Shown: positions 46,650 to 55,845 of the stretch, in pieces
Layout: each line of letters begins with the position of its first letter
How positions within the stretch are numbered: the stretch's first letter is position 1
Notes under the pieces: model-generated
The model's database searches: none
Seen by the model: only the letters and a program-made list of their open reading frames with translations
Told to the model about the DNA's origin: nothing
Program-made: the position numbers and the translations under genes
Origin: an uncultured Dorea sp.
GTDB taxonomy: Bacteria; Bacillota; Clostridia; Lachnospirales; Lachnospiraceae
Reading direction: 5' to 3'
Length of the DNA stretch: 64,000 nt
NCBI GenBank assembly: GCA_910586965.1
Contig: CAJUMF010000003.1
Span: 86,087-150,086, forward strand

Positions 46650-47463
46650 ATTTGAAAGAATCAGCTGCCACCATTTTGCTGAAATAAATGGATATGCCTA
46701 TTTTTCGAACTGGTTTTATAATGGATTATTTCAGGTAGAACTAAAAACCGCGAGAACAGTTTTTTTGGGGTATTTTGAAAAAGAGATAAAAGATGAGCTT
46801 AATGTGCATTGGGAGTTGTTTCGACAGAATAATTTGATTTGTTTTCTCCCGCGCAGAGGAAGGCATGTACATGTTTATTCATTGGAAGATTGTTCGATTT
46901 CTGCTATCGAAATCAGGAAGATTTCTGAGAAGTTTTTCCGACCTGGAGAAGTGATTGTGGATGGAGAGGATCTTATTTTCATACCAATGGAAAAAAGTGC
47001 CCCCATTAGAAAGCTAAATTTACATTCCTGGCTTGTAACAAATGAAGTAAATACTCAAGATACTTTCAAGGGAGATTATTTATCACAGAATTGGAATTTA
47101 TTTCCAGAACCGCAATTATTAGAAAAATATAAGATTAAACGGTCTGATAAAATTTCATGGCAACAAATGCCAGACGGAAAATGGTGTGCATTTTTACCTT
47201 TGGGACGGCATCTTTTATGGTATACACCAGAAGAACATAAGATTGAATCAGTACCTTTAATCATAGTAAATGAAGAAGAATTAGATAGTTATCTTCGGCC
47301 AATGAGACAAAAATATCTAAATCATGGACATGTTGTAGAAAATGAATCACTGACACTTAGTATATATCGAAAAACGATAACAAGGTTTGAAGATAGCAAT
47401 GATAATGCAAATAAGAACAGAAAGTCTATTGGACAAAATATATGGCATTTTATAAAAGCTTAA
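46642..47463 (+). CDS. Hypothetical protein of the glycan locus, possible beta-propeller
   Basis: A 273-residue protein with Trp/Tyr/Phe-rich strand repeats (INGYAYFSNWFYNGLFQVEL, NLICFLPRRGRHVHVYSL, GKWCAFLPLGRHLLWYTPE), suggesting a small beta-propeller. No signal peptide. The start at 46642 overlaps the preceding stop and has AAAGGA upstream. No function is assigned. The position suggests a role with the sulfotransferase-like or radical SAM proteins. Confidence 0.55.
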   Translation: MNEFERISCHHFAEINGYAYFSNWFYNGLFQVELKTARTVFLGYFEKEIKDELNVHWELFRQNNLICFLPRRGRHVHVYSLEDCSISAIEIRKISEKFFRPGEVIVDGEDLIFIPMEKSAPIRKLNLHSWLVTNEVNTQDTFKGDYLSQNWNLFPEPQLLEKYKIKRSDKISWQQMPDGKWCAFLPLGRHLLWYTPEEHKIESVPLIIVNEEELDSYLRPMRQKYLNHGHVVENESLTLSIYRKTITRFEDSNDNANKNRKSIGQNIWHFIKA

Positions 47464-47500
47464 AATTAAGGTTCACAGGCAAATTACGAAAGGATTAATT

Positions 47501-48724
47501 ATGATAAGTATTCAAGAATTTCTTAAGAATGCTCAAGTTGGTCAATACAAAGCCATAGCAATATATGGATTTGGTGATACAGAACAAGAAATTTTAGAAG
47601 AACTTAAAAAGTATCATATAAAGAGGATTTGTTTGACAGATAGAATAGAAAGTGGAAGAATTGGCAAAGTATCTGGAGGATTCTTGATACAGAAACTGGA
47701 TGATATCGTAAATGATATAGATGCTGTTATTATTGCTTCCCGCAATTTTCATATGACTATAGAAGTGCGCTTAATGCGGGAAATAAAAGACAAAAATATT
47801 AAAATATTGAATCCTTTTAGGATGATTTCTCGCTATCCTACCGATCAACTTATAATCAATAATTATGTACAGGACTGTACAGGGTATCAAAATGAAGAAG
47901 AAATTGCCAATTGGCGTCAAAAAAATATAATGTTATCTAAAGAACGCATTAATGCGTTTGTAACAGAAGCAATGCAGGAAACACCACTGTTTAATCGTGT
48001 TGAGATAGAAACATATAACAAATGTAATGGAATATGTTCGTTTTGTCCGGTAAACAAATATAATGATACTAGAAAACCAGTATTGATGGAAGAATATATA
48101 TTTAAAAAAATTATTAATGACTTGGAGGAATTAAAGTATTCTGATAGAATTGCGCTTTATTCGAATAATGAACCCTTGCTTGATCTGAGGATTTTTGATT
48201 TTAGTCGGTATATGCGAGAGCATCTTCCCAAAGCGAGAATCCATATGTTTACAAATGGGACTCTTTTTACTATGGATAAGTTTTTAAGGCTGATTCCTTT
48301 TTTGGACGAGTTAATTATAGATAATTATACAGAAGATTTGTCTCTGATAAAACCTGTTCAAGAAATCAAAGATTTTTGCGAAAAGAATCCGAAATACATA
48401 AAAAAAGTTTCTATTGTATTACGAAAACCCCATGAATTTTTATCAACTCGTGGAGGTGATGCGCCAAATAGAAAAATAAAGAAAAAATCAATAGAGTGTT
48501 CATGTACACTGCCATTTCAGCAACTTGTTATTAGGCCGACAGGAGAGGTCAGTCTTTGTTGCAATGATCCTTTGGGAAAATGTACCATGGGTAATTTGAG
48601 AGAGGAATCAATTTTAGAAGTTTGGCATGGAGAAAAATATTCTCATTTACGAAAGAAATTGGCTTGTGGAAGAGAATATGTAAAACATTGTCAATATTGC
48701 GATTTTTGCACTATTTTTGAATAA
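47501..48724 (+). CDS. Radical SAM/SPASM protein with N-terminal nucleotide-binding-like domain
   Basis: A 407-residue protein. Residues 1-115 are Rossmann-like (IAIYGFGDTEQEIL, CLTDRIESG). The radical SAM [4Fe-4S] motif C-x3-C-x2-C is CNGICSFC at about 174-181. The C-terminus has a SPASM-type Cys set (CCNDPLGKC, CQYCDFC). Such enzymes modify peptides or sugars by radical chemistry. Within a glycan locus, either a sugar or a surface-protein residue could be the substrate. A second radical SAM gene lies at 52693. Confidence 0.8.
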   Translation: MISIQEFLKNAQVGQYKAIAIYGFGDTEQEILEELKKYHIKRICLTDRIESGRIGKVSGGFLIQKLDDIVNDIDAVIIASRNFHMTIEVRLMREIKDKNIKILNPFRMISRYPTDQLIINNYVQDCTGYQNEEEIANWRQKNIMLSKERINAFVTEAMQETPLFNRVEIETYNKCNGICSFCPVNKYNDTRKPVLMEEYIFKKIINDLEELKYSDRIALYSNNEPLLDLRIFDFSRYMREHLPKARIHMFTNGTLFTMDKFLRLIPFLDELIIDNYTEDLSLIKPVQEIKDFCEKNPKYIKKVSIVLRKPHEFLSTRGGDAPNRKIKKKSIECSCTLPFQQLVIRPTGEVSLCCNDPLGKCTMGNLREESILEVWHGEKYSHLRKKLACGREYVKHCQYCDFCTIFE

Positions 48725-48766
48725 AGATACAAAAAACATTCTTATAAGAAAGAGATAGATTATTTT

Positions 48767-50419
48767 ATGGTAAGCATTATCGTTCCCATATACAATACAG
48801 AAAAATATTTGGACAAGTGCATTCAGTCTATTCTCTGTCAAACATACAAGGATTTGGAGATTATTCTGGTAAATGATGGTTCTACGGATCGTTCCCTGGA
48901 GATATTGGAGGGATACCAGGTACAGGATAGCAGAATACAGATTATTTCTGTAGATAATGGTGGGCAGGGAAGAGCCAGAAATATAGGAATTGAACGGGCA
49001 ACAGGTGAGTTCCTTATGTTTGTAGATTCGGATGACTGGATTAGTGAGGATTGTGTGGAGATGTTGTATGAACCGCTTATCAAGTCACAATGTGATATTG
49101 TGATGGGGAATATAGCAGAAACAAACTTTGAAAGAGAAGATATTGCACGCATTTTGGGAGAAAATGCAGATGATATTATAGAAAGCAACAAAAAAGAAAT
49201 GATTTTTCGAAAACCAATGTTTCCGTTTGCAAAATTGTACCGCAAATTTTTGTTTGTAGAATATAATATAAGATTTCCTGAATGCTATTTTGAGGATATT
49301 GCAGCTATTCCTCTTACGTACATTATGGCTAGCAAGATATATTGTCGGCATAGAGTCGTTTATTATTATCGCATCAGAAAAGATAGTACTGTTCATAATG
49401 AAAAATTTATATATGATAGAATACATTGTCTTTCTGTTCTTGAAGAAGAACTTCGGAAACGAAATTTATATGACGAATATAAAAATGAATTTATAATATA
49501 CGCTCTTCGGAGAAGTGAAGCTAACAGAATCAAGGTTAAGGGGATTTTAGAAAAAAAATATCGCAAATTCGAACGTCAGCAGCTTATGTTTGATTATCGG
49601 CATTTTGGAGAAATTAAAGAGATAATCCCTAACACTGTATATGCGTATGGCAGTTATAATCTTATGATTGCTGTTAAGATTTTTTTACGTTTGAAAAAAG
49701 AGGAGGATGTGCCATATTATTTTGGGTTTCAGAATGTCATTAGCTGTATGAGTTCAAAAAGAGATTTGTTAAGTACTTATACGATTTCTTCTGGCAATGA
49801 ATTTCGTAGGAAATTGCTTTTGCAGGATTTTCAAAAGAGTTTTTTTAATCTTAAGCCAGAGCAATTCAATGGGGTAGATTATTTTATTGTTGATTTTCTG
49901 GAGGAACGTTATGATACCGGCTGTATTAACGAAGAGTATTTTACTTTAAGTGATGCATTTAAAGACAATAAGAGGTTATTGGAAGAGAGGTATACGCTAA
50001 TCAAAAGTTTTAGCCGAGAATGGGAAAATATTTGGTTCTTCAAATGTAATTTATTTATCCGGCATTTAAAAAAACTTATATGTGAAGAAAGGATTATTCT
50101 GGTAAAAACAAAACTGGCGGAAAAATATATTGAAAACGGAGTGGAGTGCCCTTTTGCTGAAATTGATGAAATCCGAAATATTAATAATCAGTTAGAGAAA
50201 TGCTATACGTATTTTGAACAGCAATGTCCGAAAGCCTTGGTAGTAGATGTTGATAATCTTGAATACTATTATGCCGATAAAGCATTTCGGCATGGTTGTT
50301 TTCCATGGCATTTGAATGATTCTTGTTATAGAGAAATTGCCAAAGAAATAAAGAAAAAGACAGACTATCAGAAATATAAACAAATGGTTATAGAAGAGCA
50401 GTTAGAAAGTAAGGAGTAG
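48767..50419 (+). CDS. GT2 glycosyltransferase fused to a DUF6270-like domain
   Basis: A 550-residue protein. The N-terminal 220 residues are a GT-A family-2 transferase: VSIIVPIYNTEKYLDKC, ILVNDGSTDRSLEI, and the DxD site VDSDDW. From about 325 the sequence changes to a domain of the DUF6270/SGNH-like kind (NVISCMSSKRDLLST, FIVDFLEERYD), possibly an acyl-esterase or acyltransferase. No membrane helices. It probably adds a sugar to a nucleotide- or protein-linked glycan and may also process an acyl group. Confidence 0.78.
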   Translation: MVSIIVPIYNTEKYLDKCIQSILCQTYKDLEIILVNDGSTDRSLEILEGYQVQDSRIQIISVDNGGQGRARNIGIERATGEFLMFVDSDDWISEDCVEMLYEPLIKSQCDIVMGNIAETNFEREDIARILGENADDIIESNKKEMIFRKPMFPFAKLYRKFLFVEYNIRFPECYFEDIAAIPLTYIMASKIYCRHRVVYYYRIRKDSTVHNEKFIYDRIHCLSVLEEELRKRNLYDEYKNEFIIYALRRSEANRIKVKGILEKKYRKFERQQLMFDYRHFGEIKEIIPNTVYAYGSYNLMIAVKIFLRLKKEEDVPYYFGFQNVISCMSSKRDLLSTYTISSGNEFRRKLLLQDFQKSFFNLKPEQFNGVDYFIVDFLEERYDTGCINEEYFTLSDAFKDNKRLLEERYTLIKSFSREWENIWFFKCNLFIRHLKKLICEERIILVKTKLAEKYIENGVECPFAEIDEIRNINNQLEKCYTYFEQQCPKALVVDVDNLEYYYADKAFRHGCFPWHLNDSCYREIAKEIKKKTDYQKYKQMVIEEQLESKE

Positions 50420-50458
50420 TATGTTTTTGATAAGAAAAGACATTGAAGAGGTGGAATC

Positions 50459-51502
50459 GTGCAGGAGATTACGGTAATTGTCCCCATATATAATGAAGAG
50501 AAACGGATAGACCGCTGTGTAGAGTCCATTGTAAATCAAACATATAAAAAATTGGATATTCTACTAATTGATGATGGATCGACGGATGGCAGCCTGGCAT
50601 GTTGTCGCCGGTGGGAAAAAAAGGATAGAAGGATTCGAGTTATACATAAAGAAAATGAAGGACTCGGGATTGCCAGGAACCTGGGAATTGCACTGGCGAG
50701 GAACGAGCTTATTACATTTGTTGATGCGGATGATTGGTTGGACAAGCGCTTTATTGAGTTACTCATGAAAAAGATGAAACAAGTAGATGCGGAATTAGTT
50801 GTATGCGATATTCTTTATTGGAACAGTAAGACTTCTGAATGTGAGATTTCGAAGATACGATTTGAGACGGATGTACAAGACGCAGAGACAGAACCGGCAG
50901 TTATTAATCGGGTTCGTATATTTGCATGGGGAAAACTTTGGAAAAAGAGTTTATTTACAGATGACTTGCTGTTTCCGTCATGGACGTTTGAAGATATTGC
51001 AAGTATTCCTTTGCTTGCATGCAAAGCCAAAAGGATTGGATATGTCAATCAGGGACTTTATCATTATTGGCGCAACCAGACAGAAAGTTTGTCCGCGCGT
51101 GGAGAAAATATCCCTGATATCGGGAAATCGCTGCATTTGCTTCAAAGACGTTCTAAAGATTATCCAATGTCCGATAAGCAGAGGTTGGAAATAAAAAAAA
51201 TAATGATTGCACAGGTGAGAATGGCTTATCGGAGATGGTATAGAGCCGGGAAATATTATGAAAGTCTGAGAAATCTTTCTGACTCATTGGCTGTATATTA
51301 TTCATGTTTTCAGGAATATGAAAACATGACTTTTGCAAAAACAGGGAATGAAGAATTTGACAGATCGCTTGACCATGTGGTTTACTCTGAGAGCCAAATT
51401 ATGGAAAATGGTTTTTTAAAATTTGATTTAAGCCGGTTTTCTACTCCAAATGAAGAGGCAGAGCGATGGAAAATTGCAGAATATATTATGGAACAGATGT
51501 GA
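50459..51502 (+). CDS. GT2 family glycosyltransferase
   Basis: A 347-residue inverting glycosyltransferase: VIVPIYNEEKRIDRCVESI, LIDDGSTDGSL, DADDW metal site, then the WTFEDIASIPLL acceptor-side block. GTG start with GAGGTGG upstream. Its C-terminus overlaps nothing, and the next ATG follows 16 bp later. Sugar donor unknown. Confidence 0.85.
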   Translation: MQEITVIVPIYNEEKRIDRCVESIVNQTYKKLDILLIDDGSTDGSLACCRRWEKKDRRIRVIHKENEGLGIARNLGIALARNELITFVDADDWLDKRFIELLMKKMKQVDAELVVCDILYWNSKTSECEISKIRFETDVQDAETEPAVINRVRIFAWGKLWKKSLFTDDLLFPSWTFEDIASIPLLACKAKRIGYVNQGLYHYWRNQTESLSARGENIPDIGKSLHLLQRRSKDYPMSDKQRLEIKKIMIAQVRMAYRRWYRAGKYYESLRNLSDSLAVYYSCFQEYENMTFAKTGNEEFDRSLDHVVYSESQIMENGFLKFDLSRFSTPNEEAERWKIAEYIMEQM

Positions 51503-51518
51503 TGCAAGAGGACTTATT

Positions 51519-52664
51519 ATGATTTATGAATTAATTTATAATGACTTGAAAGCCAGTCATAAAATTATCATTTTCGGAGCAGGCGATAATGGCCGTTTTA
51601 TTGCCGAATATTTAAAATTGCTTGATTTTTCGGCTATTGAATTTACAGATTCAAACTCTAAGAAATGTAATACTATAATAGATGGAATTTTTTGTAGAGA
51701 TTTAGAATCATTAAATGCAAAAGATGAAAACTGTTTAATTATTACTCCGTTAACACATAATGAAAGTTTGGTAAGCTCTTTCAAAAGTAAGGGTTTTAAA
51801 AGAATATATAGCTGGAATGAAATGCTTTTGTTTATCAGATCAGATGAACATATGGCGGAAAAGTATCTGCAAAAAAACAAGAACTTATCTGAATCGCTAC
51901 AAAGCAATAGACAATTTTGCGGTATGTATAATGGTGAAAGATGTTTTGTTTTGGGAACAGGTCCGTCGCTAAAGGAGCAAGACTTAAAACTTTTGAAAAA
52001 TGAGTTTGTATTTACAGTAAATCAGTTTATGCGTTCGGAACAATTTAAGGATGTGAAAACAACCTTTCATGTGTGGAATGATTCGGGGTATTTTAATGAG
52101 ATGGGAGATAGAAAAACTGTACGAGAAAGAGTTGAACTGTGTAAAAAAATTGATAAAAGTGTTGTTTCCTTTTTCCCGTATAGTAAATCAATAGAATTTG
52201 TTAAAAAAAATTACTTAGACAAATATTTAGATATTAAATATTATCAGGAAATGAGCGGAATTCCGGTTGAAGCAATAAATCTGAACCTTTCCAGTTTGAT
52301 GCCGGAGGTGGGGACGGCTGTCCTGTCAGCCGTGAATATCGCATTTTATATGGGATTTAGTACGATATACTTATTAGGTTGTGATTGTACGGATATATTG
52401 ACAATTATTTCTGCGAAAAGCAGTGAGATAGCATCGCCTCAGTATGTATACGGAAATGACAATTCCGTTAAAATGCAGGTTAAAAGTATGTTGGAAGAGC
52501 GTCCATTAGAATTCATATACGAATTACAAGCAAAGAAATTTGCAGCATTCCGAAAAATCAATACAATCTGCAGAGAGAACGGCGTTAAGATATACAATTG
52601 TACAAAAGGCGGGATATTGGAAGGGATATCTCGCAGAAAATATGAGGATGTGCTGTCCCAATAA
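51519..52664 (+). CDS. Maf/MptE-like (DUF115) protein with N-terminal Rossmann-like domain, first copy
   Basis: A 381-residue protein. N-terminal 110 residues: IIIFGAGDNGRFIAEYL, FTDSNSKKCN. Then the DUF115 core of motility-associated-factor transferases: CFVLGTGPSLKEQDL (about 150), LLGCDCTD (about 285), IYNCTKGGILEGI near the end. Maf proteins transfer nonulosonic acids (sialic, pseudaminic, Kdo-like) to Ser/Thr of flagellins and other surface proteins. No flagellin is seen, so the surface proteins at 40.9-43.9 kb are candidate acceptors. The start at 51519 has GAGGAC upstream. Confidence 0.72.
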   Translation: MIYELIYNDLKASHKIIIFGAGDNGRFIAEYLKLLDFSAIEFTDSNSKKCNTIIDGIFCRDLESLNAKDENCLIITPLTHNESLVSSFKSKGFKRIYSWNEMLLFIRSDEHMAEKYLQKNKNLSESLQSNRQFCGMYNGERCFVLGTGPSLKEQDLKLLKNEFVFTVNQFMRSEQFKDVKTTFHVWNDSGYFNEMGDRKTVRERVELCKKIDKSVVSFFPYSKSIEFVKKNYLDKYLDIKYYQEMSGIPVEAINLNLSSLMPEVGTAVLSAVNIAFYMGFSTIYLLGCDCTDILTIISAKSSEIASPQYVYGNDNSVKMQVKSMLEERPLEFIYELQAKKFAAFRKINTICRENGVKIYNCTKGGILEGISRRKYEDVLSQ

Positions 52665-52692
52665 ATGTAACGGAGCAATTGGGGAAGGTGGA

Positions 52693-53832
52693 ATGAATAT
52701 GAAAGTAGCAATATTTCCTGCGGGGAAAGATGGAAAGAAGCTGTATTTAATATTGCAGCAGCTAAAAGATGTTGAAGTATGTGCATTTGTGGACAATGCA
52801 CCGTGTACAGAAAAGGGCACAATAGATGCGAATGTATCGATACCAGTGATTTGTCCAAGCGAGGCAAAGTGCCAGATGGCAGAGGGGAAGATAGAGACTC
52901 TTTTGGTTTGTTCGGTAAAAGTGTTATCCCATTTTTTGGATGATATACTAAGACAGTTGGATGCGTTGGAGATTTTTAATTATTACATAGTGCCGGCATA
53001 TATTTTTCGCAAAAAAAAATTAGAACAAATTGACTTGCAGAATATATTTACAAAACGAGAAGATTTTTTGCAACTACAGCATATCCAATTTCATGTGTCA
53101 GACAAATGCAACCTGAATTGCAGGCGTTGCCAACATTTTTCGAATATTGCTGAAAAATCAGGATTTCCTGAATTTAAAAGAGTAGAAAGCGATTTTCGGA
53201 GGCTTCGGGAGCTGTTCAGTGATATTAACAGGATTGCTGTTTTGGGCGGTGAACCGCTGTTAAATCCGGAACTATATAGATATTGTATCATGCTACGAAA
53301 GTTGTTTCCATATAGCTTTATTGATATTATTACAAATGGTTTGCTTGTGCGTAACATGAATGAAAAATTGATTTCGGTTATTAAAGAAAACGATATTGTT
53401 ATTAACATCTCATATTATCCGATTCTTGAACCAATAAAAGAACAGCTTATCTGTTTTTTAAAGAAGCATGGGATTAGATATATTTTTAGTACAAAAATCA
53501 ATACGTTTTCCAAGAAGATGACATTAACTAGAAATGAAACACCGGAAAAACAATTTAGGGAATGTCGTGACAGATGCTGCACAATGTTGCGTGATGGGAA
53601 GTTGCATCCATGCTACCTCCCGGCAACAATACCTATTTTTAATAATCGTTTTGGCACTAAAATAAGTGGAGATAATTCGGCAATAGATATATATGAGTCT
53701 GGAATTACTGGACAAGAGATTTTGGAGCAATTACGTAATAATTTTGAGATTTGTCAGTATTGCACTTGTGATGAAGTGTATCCATGGGAGCAGACGAAAA
53801 ACGTCTGCATAGAGGATTGGATTATAGAGTAA
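52693..53832 (+). CDS. Radical SAM protein with N-terminal Rossmann-like domain
   Basis: A 380-residue protein. N-terminal domain about 1-110 (VAIFPAGKDGKKLYLIL, CAFVDNAPC), then C-x3-C-x2-C as CNLNCRRC at about 139-146, and GGEPLLNPELY as the SAM-binding GGE motif. C-terminal Cys residues (CRDRCC, CQYCTCDE) suggest extra clusters. Chosen start at 52693 follows GGGGAAGGTGG. Substrate unknown. Set between two Maf-like genes, so probably tailored to the same glycan or protein. Confidence 0.78.
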   Translation: MNMKVAIFPAGKDGKKLYLILQQLKDVEVCAFVDNAPCTEKGTIDANVSIPVICPSEAKCQMAEGKIETLLVCSVKVLSHFLDDILRQLDALEIFNYYIVPAYIFRKKKLEQIDLQNIFTKREDFLQLQHIQFHVSDKCNLNCRRCQHFSNIAEKSGFPEFKRVESDFRRLRELFSDINRIAVLGGEPLLNPELYRYCIMLRKLFPYSFIDIITNGLLVRNMNEKLISVIKENDIVINISYYPILEPIKEQLICFLKKHGIRYIFSTKINTFSKKMTLTRNETPEKQFRECRDRCCTMLRDGKLHPCYLPATIPIFNNRFGTKISGDNSAIDIYESGITGQEILEQLRNNFEICQYCTCDEVYPWEQTKNVCIEDWIIE

Positions 53833-53851
53833 TCTATTGGAGAAGACAGGC

Positions 53852-54853
53852 ATGAGAAAAATTATTTTTGGAGCGGGATACGAATGTCAAAAGCTACTTT
53901 CGTATATTAAAGAGCACATTGCTTTTATTGTAGATAATGATTGGAAAAAATGGGGAACCAGCGTCCTTGGAGTGACAATTAAATCTCCCGAAGAAATCAG
54001 AGAGGATGATGAAATATACATTGCAACCTCTCCGGTGTATGCACAGGATATTGCAAATTCACTTTTGCGCAGAGGAGTGCACAATTTTTGGATGGCACGT
54101 TCTTTAATGACATATAGTTTAAAAAACTGTAATGAGGATATTTATAGCCTGAAAAATAAATATTGTGGAAGGTCATGTTTCATTATTGGAACCGGGCCAA
54201 GTTTGCGGGTTAGTGATTTAGAGCAAATTGAAAAAGCAGGTATATATTCATTCGCTTCAAACAAAATTTTTAAAATTTTTAAACAAACCAAATGGCGACC
54301 GGATTTTTACTGCGCATTTGACAGGGAATTTATTAGTCAATATTTAGAAGAAATATGTTGTATAAGGGCAAAAGGACTATTTATAAATGATGTATTCGAT
54401 TATCCCGGATGCAAACATTTAAAAAGAGAGAAGCTGAATAAAAAAAACACATATTTGTTCACAAGCGGTTTTGACAGTTATATTTCTGATAAAGGAGAAC
54501 TGATTCCGATTTTTTCGGAAGATGCGAGCTTTTTTGTTAATGAGGGAATGACTGTGACTTATGCGATGATGCAATTAGCTTATTTTATGGGGATCAAAGA
54601 AATGTATCTTTTAGGAATTGACTTTTCTTATGGAGATACAACGGGGTTGGATAGTGGAAAAAACGATCATTTTTGTAAAGATTACATAAAAAAAGGAGAA
54701 ATCGTAAACCCACCAGATTTAAAGACAAATCTTTTAGCCTATCAGGAGGCAGAACGTTTTTCGCGAAATCATGATTTTCGAATTTATAATGCAACACGAG
54801 GCGGAAGGCTGGAAGTGTTCGAACGTGTAGATTTTGATAAGCTCATGGAGTAA
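53852..54853 (+). CDS. Maf/MptE-like (DUF115) protein, second copy
   Basis: A 333-residue paralogue of the protein at 51519: IIFGAGYECQKLLSYI and VDNDWKKWG in the N-terminal domain, CFIIGTGPSLRVSDLEQI (about 112), LLGIDFSYGD (about 252), YNATRGGRLEVFERV at the end. ATG at 53852 has GGAGAAG upstream, better than a TTG 5 codons earlier. Adjacent to the Kdo-type sugar module, which may supply its donor. Confidence 0.72.
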   Translation: MRKIIFGAGYECQKLLSYIKEHIAFIVDNDWKKWGTSVLGVTIKSPEEIREDDEIYIATSPVYAQDIANSLLRRGVHNFWMARSLMTYSLKNCNEDIYSLKNKYCGRSCFIIGTGPSLRVSDLEQIEKAGIYSFASNKIFKIFKQTKWRPDFYCAFDREFISQYLEEICCIRAKGLFINDVFDYPGCKHLKREKLNKKNTYLFTSGFDSYISDKGELIPIFSEDASFFVNEGMTVTYAMMQLAYFMGIKEMYLLGIDFSYGDTTGLDSGKNDHFCKDYIKKGEIVNPPDLKTNLLAYQEAERFSRNHDFRIYNATRGGRLEVFERVDFDKLME

Positions 54854-54863
54854 GGTGATAAGT

Positions 54864-55832
54864 GTGTGTAAAGATATAAGAAAAAGTATACAGAATGTTC
54901 TCTCTATTGAAAGAGACTCTTTAAATGAATTGATACATAGTCTGGATTACAAATCTGACGTGTTGGTGAAACTCTGCCATGAGTGCCGTGGGAAGGTTGT
55001 GTGGATTGGAATGGGGAAATCCGGGCACGTTGCCCGAAAAATCAGTGCAACGATGGCCAGTCTTGGAACCCCTTCATTTTTTCTGCATCCGGCTGAAGCG
55101 GCACATGGGGATCTGGGGATGCTGCAGAACATGGACATTGTAATTCTGGTCAGCAACAGCGGTAACACGGATGAACTGATACAGCTTATTCCGACAATAA
55201 AAGTAATTGGCTGTAAGTTGATTGGAATTTTTTGTAAATCAGGCAGTATTTTATCAGAGTATTGCGATTTGGAGATTGTGCTTCCGGTAAAACGGGAGGC
55301 TTGTATTAATAATCTCGCGCCGACCACAAGCACAACCGTAACATTGGCTTACGGGGATGCATTGGCGGTTGCGATTTCTGAGCTGAATCATTTTGCGGCA
55401 AAAGACTTTGCTTTGTTTCATCCTTTGGGAGCACTTGGGAAAAAATTATTGCTTACGGCAATTGAATTAGCTAAAGCATCGAAAGAAGAAAGTTCTGTTC
55501 TAATCGGGCAGATAACGAAGGATGCGTTGTTCACAATCACAAAAAATCATTTGGGAGCAGTTGCTGTGGTCGATGGACAGGCCCATCTGGCGGGAATTAT
55601 CAGCGATGGAGATATTCGGCGGTTGCTTGAGTCAAGGGTGGATATTCTTGAACTTGCAGTGGAGGATATCATGACGAAAAATCCTGTCTGTATGAAGGAA
55701 ACAGTGCTTGCAGTGGAGGCATTAGAAGAAATGAAAAAACATAAGATTTCTGTCATGCCGTTAATAAATAAGAATGGACAATTAATGGGAATGTTAAGTT
55801 TGCACGACATTATTGGTGCAGGAATTGTTTGA
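54864..55832 (+). CDS. kdsD: Arabinose-5-phosphate isomerase, KdsD/KpsF/GutQ family (SIS + CBS pair)
   Basis: Converts ribulose-5-phosphate to arabinose-5-phosphate, the first step to Kdo. SIS domain (about 30-165) with WIGMGKSGHVARKISATMASLGTPSFF and HPAEAAHGDLGM, very close to E. coli KdsD. Then two CBS domains (about 205-320, ISDGDIRRLLE, MTKNPV). GTG at 54864 is chosen because AAGGTG lies 6 bases upstream. Directly followed by the cytidylyltransferase fusion and KdsA. Kdo genes are unusual in a Gram-positive genome. Confidence 0.88.
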   Translation: MCKDIRKSIQNVLSIERDSLNELIHSLDYKSDVLVKLCHECRGKVVWIGMGKSGHVARKISATMASLGTPSFFLHPAEAAHGDLGMLQNMDIVILVSNSGNTDELIQLIPTIKVIGCKLIGIFCKSGSILSEYCDLEIVLPVKREACINNLAPTTSTTVTLAYGDALAVAISELNHFAAKDFALFHPLGALGKKLLLTAIELAKASKEESSVLIGQITKDALFTITKNHLGAVAVVDGQAHLAGIISDGDIRRLLESRVDILELAVEDIMTKNPVCMKETVLAVEALEEMKKHKISVMPLINKNGQLMGMLSLHDIIGAGIV

Positions 55833-55845
55833 GGAGAATAAGAGA

